A stretch of DNA of 64,000 nt from Tipula vernalis (lineage: Eukaryota > Arthropoda > Insecta > Diptera > Tipulidae). Under the pieces are notes generated by a model. It saw only the letters and a list, made by a program, of their open reading frames with translations, made no database searches and had not been told where the DNA came from. The stretch is taken from contig OY282559.1 in NCBI GenBank assembly GCA_958295665.1, positions 272,068,047 to 272,132,046 on the forward strand. Direction: 5' to 3'. Shown in pieces: positions 48,612 through 59,689 of this stretch. The position numbers and the translations under genes were made by a program. The first letter of the stretch is position 1, and every line of letters begins with the position of its first letter.

Positions 48612-50153
48612 AAAAATTCTGCACATCAAATACTCAAACGGTACACGTCCATATTCTGCAGTACATCGGATAATAACGGAAGGACTTCAATGGTGAAGCA
48701 TCGAATTGATACGGGAGCAGAGATGCCAATGCGTCAACCACCCAGGGGATTACCATTGGCAAAACAACAAGAAGTGAACCGGATGGTAACAGAAATACAG
48801 ACGGCAGGAGTAATCGAACCATCTAACAGCCCATGGAGCTCACCGGTAATATTGGTCGAGAAGAAGGATGGTAGCATGAGATTCTGCGTTGATTACCGAA
48901 AACTCAATGCTGTGACGAAAAAGGATAGCTACCCACTGGCAAAAATCGATGACACGTTAGACAAGTTATCGGGTGCTCGAATATTTTCGACATTAGATCT
49001 ACAAAGCGGCTATTGGCAGGTGGAAGTCCATGAGGAAGATCGCGAGAAAATAGCGTTCAGTGTGGGTAACGGGCTTTGGCAATTTAATGTTATGCCGTTC
49101 GGATTATGTAATGCCCCTGCGACTTTTGAACGATTAATGGAGCGCGTGTTAAGGGGATTACATTGGAAGACGTGCCTAATATATCTGGATGACATCATCG
49201 TCATGGGTAAGGATTTCGACGAGCATCTAAGGAACTTGGCAGAAGTTTTAGATCGGATACAGGCCGCTGGATTAAAGCTAAGCCCAAAGAAGTGTAAAAT
49301 GTTTAGAACTGAAGTCAAATATTTGGGTCATCTTGTAACAACTAATGGAATTCACACCGACGAAGAAAAGATCGCAGCGGTAAAGAACTGGCCAAGACCT
49401 AAAAACTTACACGAATTACGGAGCTTTCACGGATTGTGCACCTACTATAGACGCTTCGTGCCAGGATTCGCCAACATTGCCAAGAGTTTACACGAGTTGA
49501 CCAGCAAGAACAAGCCATTTGAATGGAACGATGACCAGGAGGAAGCATTCGTGGAACTAAAGATACAGTTATGTGTTGCGCCAATCCTCGCATACCCTAT
49601 ACCCAACGTGAAATTTATTTTGGACACCGATGCAAGTAATGACGGTATAAGAGGTGTATTATCACAGGAAACCAACGGCCAAGAACGAGTTATTGCGTAC
49701 TTCTCCAAAACATTATCAAAACCGGAGCGTAATTACTGCGTGAAAGAATTGTTGGCTATAGTGAAGTGTGTCAAGCATTCCCATAAGTATCTTTATGGCC
49801 AAAAATTCCATTTACGGGCAGATCACGGTGCTTTACGGTGGCTGTTACAATTCAAGAATCCAGAGGGACAAGTAGCACGCTGGATCGAACGTCTTCAAAG
49901 CTACGATTTCCAAATCGAACATCGGAAGGGAAGTGCACACGGAAATGCCGACGCATTATCAAGACGGCCGTGTCCAGTAGAATGTAATCATTGTTGCCAT
50001 GTTGAAGCAAAGGAACACATCATCGACGTTAGGCTTACCCAAGTGCTGCGTGATGAGGTGTTGACCGACGAAATGATAAGGAAAGAGCAATTGGATGATA
50101 CGGATTTATCAGTTATAATGGAATGGAAGGAAAAGGAACACCGGCCAACTTGA
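48612..50153 (+). pseudogene. pol: gypsy copy B reverse transcriptase and RNase H
   Basis: Reads on after the stop at 48609. VDYRKLNAVT, TLDLQSGYWQVEV and the YLDD motif (about 49180) are present, as are LDTDASNDGI and ADHGALRWL of RNase H. A 3-base in-frame deletion lies near 49741. The stop at 50151-50153 replaces a Trp codon of copy A. Catalytic residues remain but the protein is cut off from protease and integrase. Confidence 0.85.
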
Positions 50154-50908
50154 AGCGAGATCGCTCGTGCCGGATTGCAGAAATCCTGAATGAGTATCAT
50201 GGAGGAGCAAGTGGGGGCCACCTTGGAATTAATAAAACTCTAGCAAAGATACGTCAACGATTCTACTGGGCAGGATGTAGGCAGTCAGTGATAGAATGGT
50301 GCCAAAAATGTGACCAATGTGCGGCGGTGAAGGGACCAGCACGCAAAAGTCATGGAATCATAAAACAATATAACGTCGGAGCACCATTCGAAAGAATTGC
50401 AATGGATGTAGTGGGGTCATTTCCCACCACCGAGAGCGGCAACAAATATGTGCTAGTAATAATGGATTATTCCAAAAAATGGCCGGAGGTGTACCCCATT
50501 CCCAATCAGGAGACGACAACAATAGCTGATGCCGTAGTAAACAACTGGATTAGCAGATTTGGAGTGCCGATGGAGATTCATACCGATCAAGGACGGAATT
50601 TTGAATCGGTGGTGTTGCAAGAAATATGCCAGATGCTCGGTATAAATAAAACGAGAACAACGCCTTTGCATCCACAGTCTGATGGTATGGTGGAAAGATT
50701 CAATGGTACATTGAAGGAATATCTAGCAAAGGTCATTGAGAAAAACCAACGCAACTGGGATCGACATGTACCAATGTTTCTGATGGCCTATCGATCAGCA
50801 AAACATGACACAACCAGAATGACACCAGCTAAAACGTTATTTGGAGATAATCTACGGTTACCTAGAGATCTAAACTTTGGGGCTGTATCATCATCTGCTT
50901 TATGTTGA
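50154..50908 (+). pseudogene. pol: gypsy copy B integrase
   Basis: A deletion of about 127 bp relative to copy A lies at about 50165, removing the linker before the integrase zinc domain. HHCC (HGGASGGHLG ... CQKCDQC) and the DDE core (MDVVGSF, IHTDQGRNFE, SDGMVERFNG) are kept. A stop at 50906-50908 replaces a Gly codon of copy A. Confidence 0.85.
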
Positions 50909-51248
50909 CAGGATTACGTAGACCGAATGAAAGAGGAACTTAATGAGATTCATAAATTTGTACGGGAGAAAATTCGGATGTCAAGTGAGCGGTTGAAGGC
51001 TCGATATGACATACGAGCAAATAACTAGGGCTTCCAGGAAGGGCAATTACAACCCGCAACGGAAAAAGGGATTATCACCGAAACTGCAACCAGCATGGGA
51101 AGGACCTTACACTGTCATCACAAGGATGAACGACGTGGTTTATCGGATACGGAAGGGACATCGAGGTAAACCAAAGGCGGTGCATTTGGAGAGGCTGGCC
51201 CTATACAGAGGAGGTGATTTGGGTCCTGTTCGGGATGAATATTCTTAG
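50909..51248 (+). pseudogene. pol: gypsy copy B integrase C-terminus
   Basis: Contains another stop (TAG at 51027-51029, CAG in copy A) and a 12-bp deletion at about 51050, then the GPY-type end (AWEGPYTVITRMNDVVYRIR) and the natural stop at 51246-51248, followed by the purine-rich tract and LTR. Confidence 0.8.
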
Positions 51249-51259
51249 GTGGGGGGTAG

Positions 51260-51705
51260 TGTGACGGTAACACCTAGTGCGTAATAGAAGAAGTTAAATG
51301 AATAGCTCAATGTGTAACTGTACCAAAATGGAATTTTCCATGATAAAAATTGTTACGTAATGTTTCTACGCTATTCTAACTGGAAAAGTCATGAGCTTTC
51401 TAGAAGTTTGGTTTGTGTATATAAAAAGGCGAACGAAGTCGAATTGGATTAGTAATATTTGGTAAGCGATAGAGTAATGATTAAAAAAGAATTTAAAAGT
51501 GTTTTTGTGAAAATAAAAATTATAAGTGTACAGTAAAAATTTGAGAATAGTTTATATAAAGTGATTTTGTGAATTTTTATTATTAAACTGTGTTGTAATA
51601 ATTCTTGTGTGAAATAAATAAATTCGTTGGTGATAAATTAAATTGATTTTGTATTATTCACAACCCAGTGATACGAACCTTAATTGTCAAGGCAAAAACG
51701 TAACA
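51260..51705 (+). repeat. 3' LTR of gypsy copy B
   Basis: 446 bp, TGTGACGG to ACGTAACA, matching the LTR at 3894-4337 throughout. TATATAAAA is kept (about 51420), but the initiator reads TTAGT. Confidence 0.9.
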
Positions 51706-52110
51706 CTATTATACTATGACGATGGAAAACCGACGTTCATAGTATAATACAATAGTATAAATATAATATTTCGTTATGCTGGCTATCAAAAATATAATAG
51801 GTAGCAAATTGTGTTTTTAACATTGTAAATTTACCTGACAGTGTATTAACAATTCTCAAAATTAGTATTCGATTTTTTTTGTGGTACCTGCATAGTTTGT
51901 CTAAATATTATAATGGAATTTGCAGTTATTTTAAGTTAAATAATATCAACGTCAACATTTTTATAAAAAGGAATTATACCTACGTTCACATAAAAAAAAC
52001 TATAATTGGTGCTAACTTCATCGCGTGCGATGGAAAACCGACAATGGATTATAGTATAATAGTTTTATGCTATTATACTATTGACGATGGAAAATCGGTA
52101 TAAATTTTTA
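51706..52110. repeat. Small element bounded by two AT-rich hairpins
   Basis: Hairpin 1 has stems 51708-51719 and 51737-51748 (ATTATACTATGA and its reverse complement) around CGATGGAAAACCGACGT. Hairpin 2 has stems 52051-52062 and 52070-52081 (ATAGTATAATAG). The phrase GATGGAAAACCGAC occurs in both parts and GATGGAAAATCGG right after hairpin 2. It starts directly at the gypsy LTR end. No ORF of note. Confidence 0.55.
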
Positions 52111-52274
52111 ATTCATTAAACTGATATATCCGTTAGTTATTCAATTATTTAAAAATGATACTGTTATGAAAATAAAATTAATCTTAAAGAATTAAAATTT
52201 AGTTCATTTCATGATTTAGCTAGCTAACAAATGACCATCACACTATATTTACTATAATTGTATAAAACAAAAGT

Positions 52275-52508
52275 GTGGAAATGCGATATCTCACCCCTTG
52301 AGGGTCGCGTTAAAATGATTAATGGGCGAAATGTTCTACTGAAAGCAAGCAATAATATGACATACTCAGATTTACTTAGACTTCTCTAGGATTTCTTGTA
52401 ACTGGCAAACAATTGACCACTACACCATTAGTTTTAATTAATTTATTTAACTAAGTCTATAATTTGTGTAGCGACACTTCTGAATTCTGTGGAAAACTTC
52501 ACACCGGT
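52275..52508 (-). repeat. Right inverted-repeat arm
   Basis: Reverse complement of the arm at 45985-46356, without its 142-bp extra block. It ends at ACACCGGTGT (52501-52510). Identity is high but clearly below 100%. Confidence 0.85.
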
Positions 52509-52510
52509 GT

Positions 52511-53490
52511 ATTTTCTGCAAGTTGACGATCCTCATATTTTTATATTTTAAATAAAAATTGGCAGCTTTTAAATTTAAATAATTTACTCTTTAATTTAAT
52601 TTTAATTTACACATTTTACATTTTTATTTATGTATTTTTATTTTTTATTAACAATAAAAAAATTATGTTAGTACATAAACATTATCATTATCCTGATTTT
52701 TTCGTTCTTCCCTTAAAGTTTGATGACTTTCTGAATATCCAGGTTGATCAATAATTGTTGACGACTCTACGCCTTTTAATTACTTTTCCATTTTATCCTA
52801 CATGTTGAAATCTTCTTTGTCTAAAAATGACTGAATTTAATATTTTTGTTATAAAACTAATATTACCTAATAAAGAAAATATTTACCAATAATTTTGCAT
52901 ATTCATCGTCTTCGAAGAAGAATTACTATCTGTGTTGGTGAAAAAATCTTGGTGTCATCAAAAATTTATGTTTAACAAAATAATCTACCAAATCTCAACA
53001 ATTTTTTGTTAAAATTTTTGTCAAAATTTGCTCGAACCTTTTGTTGATAACATATTTTGGTTACTCGGGAAGGGAAATAATAGAAAACTGGTATAACCGA
53101 ATTGACATTCGATAAACCGTAGGTTTTGTATGAAATTAAACTCTTTAGGCCATTTTTCGTGCTCGCTATAGGTCTATAAACGTACACTTACCGGCACAGA
53201 AAACAGGCCACCCTTAAAATTTTTTTTTTTTTTTTTGAGGCGAATATCTTTTGAACCGCACTAGCTAGAAATATGAAATAGAACCAAAATCAATTAACGT
53301 AACATACTTTGCCTACTCATGTGGCTGAGTTTTTTTACTTACCCCCAACATGGCTTATAACTAAATTTTCAAATGTGAATACCACTTGAACCGAACTAGC
53401 TGGGAACATGAAACAAAAACCAAATTTAAGGTCATTGAAAACAATCATGGAATATATGGGTAAGGCCTATTCTTTCTAAATATGTAGTTA
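52511..53490. other. AT-rich spacer with a duplicated about 50-bp phrase
   Basis: GAATATCTTTTGAACCGCAC (53243) and GAATACCACTTGAACCGAAC (53377) are diverged copies about 134 bp apart. Nothing else was recognised except A/T runs. Confidence 0.45.
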
Positions 53491-53990
53491 AAGTTACTCG
53501 AATTTAAACAAAAATCAAACATTGACAAATTTTCAAAATTGGTTTGATAATCTTTTGTATATCGCACTTTGAGATATTTTCCCCTTCCTCTAAAGTCGCG
53601 TTTCGAAGATGTTCCATCATTTTCGGAGCTAGAATACGAAACTGAATTCTTCTACCAAGAATGCCCCATACATGTTCTATAGGATTCAAATCGGAACTCC
53701 TTTTCGCCTCTGTCATGGTCAGTATTCATTCATGACTTTGGCAACATGAGGTCTTACATTATCGTACATTAGCATGAAAGTATCGCCTATAAATAGTGTG
53801 TAGGGAACAAAATATTCTTCCAATATTTGTGTTGTGGCAGAAGTCCAATTTGTTTGCCAATTTTTTCGAGTCTGTCAATGAAGAACCTGCGGTATCATGT
53901 TACACGCTTTTAACTAACCGCGGTCTTTCTGAGTTTATCTTTTTAAAATTTACGGAAGGCGGAAGTCCATAATGGATTATCTACTAAGAT
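53490..53990 (-). pseudogene. Tc1-like transposase, C-terminal half
   Basis: On the minus strand, EEYFVPYTLFIGDTFMLMYD and NVRPHVAKVMNEY (about 53720-53825; DNARPH-type second catalytic Asp) precede SSDLNPIEHVWGILGRRIQF (about 53635-53700; the acidic third position). Then come HLRNATLEEGENIS and IQKIIK. This is the usual end of a Tc1-family DDE transposase. The N-terminal part lies at 56870-57165, past the LINE. Confidence 0.75.
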
Positions 53991-54259
53991 ACAACATAAC
54001 ATAAACATAAACTTGAAGTTGATAAGGGTGCAGGACAAGATGGCTTTCCACCCATATGTATTAAGAATTGTGCAGGAAGTCTAGCCCTTCCACTGACTAA
54101 TATCTTTAATAATAGCCTACGTAATAGAATTTTTGTTTTTTCATGTAAAAAGGTTTATTTGTCCTGCTCAACATGGATTTTCCCCGAGTAGGTCTACGGT
54201 GACTAATCTAGTCTCTTTTTGTGGACATTTATATAGTAGACTAGAACATAGGTATAGGG

Positions 54260-55815
54260 CTCGTAAGATACCCGAAAATTAAGTGCCCGGGTATTATTAT
54301 TATTATTATTATTGGGGGGGCCATGCGGGCGATCAGCCCTTCGCACTGCGACCTAAAAGATCTATTGTGCTGGCCCCTGCTTAATTATCCGTCCAGTCAA
54401 TATTCAGGTTCTTAATGAACCTGACGATACTGCCTCCCGGTACGTGATACATACTATCTGGGCTTATTGCTCTCCCTCCTAGATGTTTACTACAGCATGT
54501 AGTTCCGCTAGAAAGACGGTAGCATTGGAGCTCAAGGACCTCGAGAGGGTTGTCCCGCTCTCGTATATTCCTACTCCTGCCCCGTATTGCGTTTGATTTT
54601 ACTCTTACGAGTTGCTCGGAATTGCAAATCACCTGTAGGTCACCCAGCTTTACTACAGGAAGGCTAAATAAAACTGGAGGGTGCCTGGTATCCAGAGTCC
54701 GCATATTTTGGGCTGATTAACCTATCAGCCATTCATCTTTCGGCATATGCTGTTCCACCTTAGATTAGGGTTTTTTGTCAAGGTTTTCTCCTTTAGCGCC
54801 GTACTTTAGCCTGTGCCAAATGGCCAAAAATGTGCCAAGTGGCCTTAGTTACCAGTGGTTGCCACGAGGAAGCAGTACGTACACTTGCGAATTGTGAACA
54901 GGTTACCCCTTACACAATTGTACCCATCACGCAGCTGCCTAATGACAAGACCAGAACAGCTCACGTGATGCGCACCCTACTGGAAGGTTACGGAGCTGGT
55001 AGATTAATCTACTCAACTTTGATCCCCCCCTCCAATAGACGCCAAACCACCAAGTGCCCGGGTAACTGGTAGTTATTTTGCCAAATACCCGGGGGGTACC
55101 CAGGTTACCCGAAAAAAGTAGGCAAAACATATTTTACCAGTTCTTATATATAGAAAAGGTAATATGTATAAAATTCGAACAATTTATCTTATGTGAATAT
55201 ATGTACGTTCAATAAAGGGAGGTTAGTTCAAGAGTTATAATATTCACTTTTATTTTTTAGTTATCAAAAATTTGAAAAATAAAAAGCCATTAAATGTAGA
55301 AAGTGTAGAAACGGCTAAGTAACTTCGATTTTTTATAACTATATTTCCCGCTACTGGAAACAAGCCTTTGATAAATATACGGTTTATTATAGTAAGAATT
55401 CCTTCGTGTAAATTATCAAAAATTTAGATCCGCTGGTCTCCTTGCTCGACGTTTAAACCTTCCATTTTATCGTTAGGTTTTATGGTTCCTTATGATACGA
55501 GTATAACACAGCACTGTAGCTCATTAAATCCAGTTGTTTCTTCAAGTTCAACGTCGAACTTCTCTCTCAAATCCAACTCAATTTCAATTCAAACCCTTCT
55601 CAATATCATACCATAAGATCAAAATATTTTTCATTACCGCGTTTCTGCGTGCTTTGACAAAATATTTTTCTACGACAATTTATATAGCTCTGATATTATA
55701 TAAATTGGAAACAAATAACGAAAAGTTTGCAGCGTCCTCATGAATCTTTTCGAGATACCCGAAGCAGTTACCCGGGTATTCGGGTTGCTAAAAATTCCGA
55801 AAAATACCCGACCAT
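54260..55815. mobile_element. Inverted-repeat insertion inside the LINE (boundaries approximate)
   Basis: Both ends carry the word CCCGGGTAACTG in opposite orientation (about 54287 plus 55061, and 55767-55778 reversed), with further ATACCCGAA words around. The interior has no recognised ORF other than the nested LINE at 54294-55051. A target duplication was not identified; a hAT-like element is one possibility. Confidence 0.5.
54281..55064 (-). mobile_element. I/R1-type LINE fragment, minus strand, with 13-bp target-site duplication
   Basis: AAGTGCCCGGGTA occurs at 54281-54293 and 55052-55064 as a perfect direct repeat. The insert between (758 bp) begins, read on the minus strand, at 55051 and ends in a (TAA)n tail at 54294-54313, as in I-type LINEs. 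Inside, the minus strand encodes TGAGVGIYES ... NATVFLAELHAVVN (about 54480-54600), an RNase H domain. It is strongly 5'-truncated. The TSD is intact, so it is the youngest layer of this nest. Confidence 0.8.
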
Positions 55816-56869
55816 TCGATTCTTATCGAAAAGCTGGATAGACTAAATTGTCAGTTCATCCCTTTAAAGTGGTTGCATTCATACCTTCCTGATCGTTACC
55901 AATTTGTTAAGATTAACGATTTTAGCTGTAGTTCATTTCGTGTTACCTCAGGAGTTCGTCAAGGAAGTCACATTGGTCCGCTTTTATTTTCATTATTTGT
56001 AAATGATGTTGTTGAGTGTTTTGAATTTGTACAGATGATATGAAAATATTTGCTCCAATTAATGAGATTGCTGATTGTGTGAAATTGCAAGGTGACTTGA
56101 ATAACTTTTGCAGTTGATCGTTTAATAACAAATTGTTATTGAAATGTAGGATTTTATCATTTTCCCGGATGCGCTCGCCCGCCAATATTCCAGCAATATT
56201 TTGATAGAGTTGACTTCATGTCCGACTTAGGCATAACCTTCTCTTGTGATGTAACTTTTAGTAAATACATTGATTGTATCATTACAAAAGCTTACATTAC
56301 GCTAGGTTTAATTAAGCTGTATGTATCCTTTGTTCGTTCTGTTCTAGAATATGCTTCTCAGATGTGGCCCCATTGTAAAATTGCCACTTAGATAGGTTTG
56401 AGAGTATCCAGAAGCAATTTGTTTTGTACGCCCTTGATGAATTACACACTGAGCGAGTACATCACACCTTATAATGATCTTTGTAATTTATTTAAACTAC
56501 AACGTTTGGATCGCCGTCGAGACGTTGCATCTGTTATCTTCGTTCACAATGTTCTGACTTTCCAAATACATTGTGACGAATTACTTGCTCGTTTCAATAT
56601 CTATGCTCCCTACGCTGTTTGTGTGATTGCTGTTTACTACATATTGATCCTGTCGCTACGAATTTTGCACTTTCGGAACCAGTCTTGAGAACGTCGCGGC
56701 TTGTTAATTCAGTTTACGATGTTTTCGACTTTAACATGACAAGAAATTCGTTTAAAAATGAGTTGTTTAAATTTCTGTCTAGATAATTGTTAAATTTTGT
56801 TCTTGTATGTTTACTTACCGATTGTATATATTTACCGTAGGTAATAATAGTAAATAAATAAAAGTTCTG

Positions 56870-57165
56870 GACCCGCGGCTAGCCTTCGTGTAAAAATTCA
56901 TTGCAAATCTCAACAGCGGTTGCATGGCGATTTCTAAGAGCTGATGAAACTACAACATGGTCATCTCGATCGTTTGTTACTTTTTGTCTGTCCGTACCTG
57001 TTCGCCTGGTATACAACCCTGTCTCATATACAAGTTGTATGGTACTACGGGAAATCCGGAACTAATTAGCGGTGTAGTGTTGTTGTTTCTTCCATCTTGC
57101 AAGAAGGCCACGATTGCCGCTACAGTTTCTGACACTGACACAGGAAAATGTAATTTCGACAATTG
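56870..57165 (-). pseudogene. Tc1-like transposase, N-terminal half
   Basis: Minus strand: a degenerate first helix-turn-helix, then YQANRYGQTKSNKRSRDDHV (about 56955-57015), the GRPR-like linker region, and SALRNRHATAVEICNEFLHE (about 56880-56940), part of the second helix-turn-helix. The rest of the gene is at 53490-53990, so the Jockey LINE split it. Some middle sequence is missing. Confidence 0.65.
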
Positions 57166-57264
57166 TTAACGCCAACGTTTATTTGTTGGTCTCAAAATAA
57201 TTCATATATATAAAAAACACCATAAATAATTTTCAAACTATTTAATATTTATATTTTATTGTCT

Positions 57265-57787
57265 TTAGAGTGACGACGAGTTGTGATGGGCTACCGAGGC
57301 ATCACGTAATCTGGAATCAAATGAGCGAACGATTATTAGATGAATACTAGCTGGATAATTACCATTTCTTGTATCAGTTGTTGCGTCGGTGTCGGATGAG
57401 GATGTCGTCGGTAGGCATATTACAGCTGCGTCATCAAATTCTATCGAAAATATAAATTAACATGTAGATTAAATAAATACTTACCTTTTACTATTGTATA
57501 ATTTTTGGTCATCCTGAAAAATAGAATTAACAATTAATAATTTATGTAATTCGATTGTAAACAAAAACAATTATAATTATCTTCAATATTTACCAAAATA
57601 ATCAAAATATTCCAAAATGACAACTCAAATCGTCAAATGGTGGATGAATTCCAATGCAGTATTTGGAGTTCAGTGCAACAATAATAACATAGAATTGATC
57701 GACGCGATACCTAAATGTGAGCGTCGATACTAACCTTGGCGTAATTTGTCGAACTAATCTGCACCTTTTGGGAATTTTTGAAGCCAT
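57265..57787 (-). CDS. Candidate small three-exon gene, 85 aa, unknown function
   Basis: Exons on the minus strand: 57787-57735, 57513-57485 (29 bp) and 57440-57265. Donors are AAG|GTTAGT and AAAG|GTAAGT; acceptors are TTTTTCAG|G and TCGATAG|A. The frame stays open through both junctions to TAA at 57267-57265, and AATAAA follows about 10 bases later. The product begins MASKIPKRCRLVRQIT (basic) and ends in a Ser/Thr/Asp-rich part with a hydrophobic IHLIIV. An upstream in-frame ATG lies at 57796. No family was recognised. It could be part of a larger gene, a transposon ORF or a chance set of splice sites. Confidence 0.3.
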
Positions 57788-57796
57788 TGTATTCAT

Positions 57797-58489
57797 TCAA
57801 GATTTTGAGTTCGCTTGATAAACATTAAATAAAAAGAGTAATAATAAATTAAATGTATCAAATATTTATACCGTCATTTCAATAAAATTGTATTTTATGT
57901 AATTACTTCGAACATTAAATAAAATTAATAAAATATTAGTAACTTCAAATTGGTGACGTTTTGTGTAATTAATTATTCAGTAAGCACTACAGTGCATCAC
58001 GTGTGTTTGTCTTAAAGTTGGAAACACCGCCATCTTCGCATTCCGTGTAAATTGGTGAGATAATTCTTCGGCATAATTGCAACAAAAATCCATCAGTTGT
58101 GCAAAACGAGTGAATATCGCAAAAACAATTTCACAAATTTTCGATTTTGCCGATACATTCAAATTTTTCATGGCATCCTACATTTTCTAAGATTGTTTTG
58201 AATTGCTTTGGATTTGCTTTTTGTTTCATGTTTGCCAGCTAGTGCGGTTCATATGTTATTCGCTTCAAAATAAAAAAATTAAGTTAGAGTAGCCCGTTTT
58301 CTGTACCGGTCAATGTAATCAAGAAAAGTGTTCATGCAAATTCAATGCACTACCACATATGATCAATTTAAGCGTTTGTTCGTTGTGTACATGGTTTAGA
58401 AACGGATTCTACTGTATTGATTGTCGGTTAATTAATTCAGAGGGTTATTCTTTAACGGAAAAAAGTAAACCAACAAACTAGATAACGGA
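57797..58489. other. Spacer before the BEL/Pao relic
   Basis: Contains only the 64-codon minus-strand ORF at 57977-58171. No LTR that would pair with the BEL/Pao element was recognised. Confidence 0.4.
57977..58171 (-). CDS. Unassigned 64-codon ORF upstream of the candidate gene
   Basis: Starts MKNLNVSAKSKICEIVFAIF and ends with a short His/Cys-containing tail. It lies 180 bp upstream of the candidate three-exon gene on the same strand, but no splice connection is obvious. No family recognised; it may be chance. Confidence 0.15.
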   Translation of the reverse strand: MKNLNVSAKSKICEIVFAIFTRFAQLMDFCCNYAEELSHQFTRNAKMAVFPTLRQTHVMHCSAY

Positions 58490-59353
58490 CATTCGGCGAT
58501 AACGGACACGAATTCAAATCCCAATATTTGCTGGAGATTACCAGAAGTGAACCGGATTATAAAAACGCACAGATCAGCGACACCCATAAAATCAACTAAT
58601 TAAAGGATCAGTTGGAAGGTGAAGCGGCCAAATTAATGAACCATCTCCAACCAACAGAAGAAAATTACCAGGCCACACCAGAGACTTATGATTTCAACAT
58701 ACATATTTAAATACGTTGTTGGGTCTACCGCAGCGCTGAGAAATCTTCATGATACAACAACTGAATATTTGTTTGGAATCCGGAATGCAGGAGTAAATAT
58801 TGAATCTTGGAACACAATAATAATCTTTACTTTGTCTAAATATCTGGATAACGAGTCACGACGACTCTACGTAATTTCCTTGGCAAATCCAAGAGAATTC
58901 CAGTCAACAACGGAATTTTTAAAATTCGTGGAAGGAAGATTTAAGTCATTAGAGGCCAATGGCAACCAAAAGCCAATAATGATAACAACAACCTCCACAA
59001 AAGCCAATAATGAAACCAACCACCTCCACAATAAAGGGCATAAGACAGAACTGCACATCGGTTATAAAGCAGACAAGCAGCAGATATCTAAAAGTTTTGT
59101 GACAACGCAATCAGGTCCTGTGATTAAACCCACAGCTGTGATCACATTAACAACAAGCGAGGGGAAACGCATGCTCGTCAGAGCATTAATAGATCCAGGC
59201 TCGCAAGCGTCTTTTATCACCACAAAGGCAGCAATCCTTCTTAAGGCGAGACAAAGACAAGTCAACACTAAAATAGATGGAATAGGAGGAAAGGAACCGG
59301 GATCTGCAATCACAAAGTCGAACTACAGATCCACACTACAACAAGTCCAGTAG
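58490..59353 (+). pseudogene. gag: BEL/Pao Gag and protease
   Basis: Frame 58688-59353 has the Gag-type block TTEYLFGIRNAGVNIESWNT and STTEFLKFVEGRFKSLEANG, then the protease (VRALIDPGSQASFITTKAAI, about 59178-59238) with the catalytic Asp in DPGS. Sequence before 58688 is in another frame. Zinc knuckles before the protease could not be seen, so a deletion is likely. Confidence 0.75.
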
Positions 59354-59689
59354 CTTCGATGTCGCAATCGCCGTTGACTATACTATCGCTTAATTCTAAA
59401 TAGTAACATCATCAGAGGACGCCCACAAGATCCAATTGCCCAAGAAACTGAACTTGGTTCGATCATAATGGGAACCACAGGCTGCAGTCAGGAGGTCAAA
59501 AGTTTGTCAATGATCACCACTAAAACATTGGACAATAATTAGATTTATTAATAGAAAACGATGCCATTCCGCAAGAAAAAACACCTACTCAGGAGGAAGC
59601 AACAGGAGAAAAACTATTTACAGAGACAAGAGCGCGAGCAACAGATGGAAAATATATGGTACACTTACATTGAAAGGTACAATCGTCTC

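Larger units (their letters stand above)
46357..51705 (+). mobile_element. Ty3/gypsy LTR retrotransposon, copy B (inactive, no 5' LTR)
   Basis: Nearly identical to copy A from the gag zinc knuckle to the 3' LTR, and it also supplies the gag sequence that copy A lacks in this window. No 5' LTR or primer site lies before gag; an inverted-repeat arm is there instead. Stops and deletions break it in several places (see the pieces below). It therefore cannot move by itself. Confidence 0.92.
54015..56790 (+). pseudogene. Jockey-type ORF2 relic (reverse transcriptase and C-terminus)
   Basis: Left piece: DKGAGQDGFPPICIKNCAGS (about 54019-54078) and CPAQHGFSPSRSTVTNLVSF (about 54161-54220). Right piece: IPLKWLHSYLPDRYQFVKIN (about 55858-55917), SGVRQGSHIGPLLFSLFVND (about 55950-56009), the DDMKIF remnant near 56033, DFMSDLGITFS, then SFVRSVLEYAS (56328-56360). 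A C-terminal frame at 56398-56688 holds LQRLDRRRDVASVIFVHNVL. About 35 residues around the first catalytic Asp (TDFSKAFD-type block) are lost at the insertion. Confidence 0.75.
54015..56865 (+). mobile_element. Older Jockey-type LINE with an internal insertion
   Basis: 5'-truncated in the RT domain and ending near 56865 with AAATAAATAAAAG. Coding pieces at 54015-54250 and 55826-56790 flank a foreign block (about 54260-55815). The family is that of the LINE at 14275-16793, but much more decayed. Confidence 0.75.
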
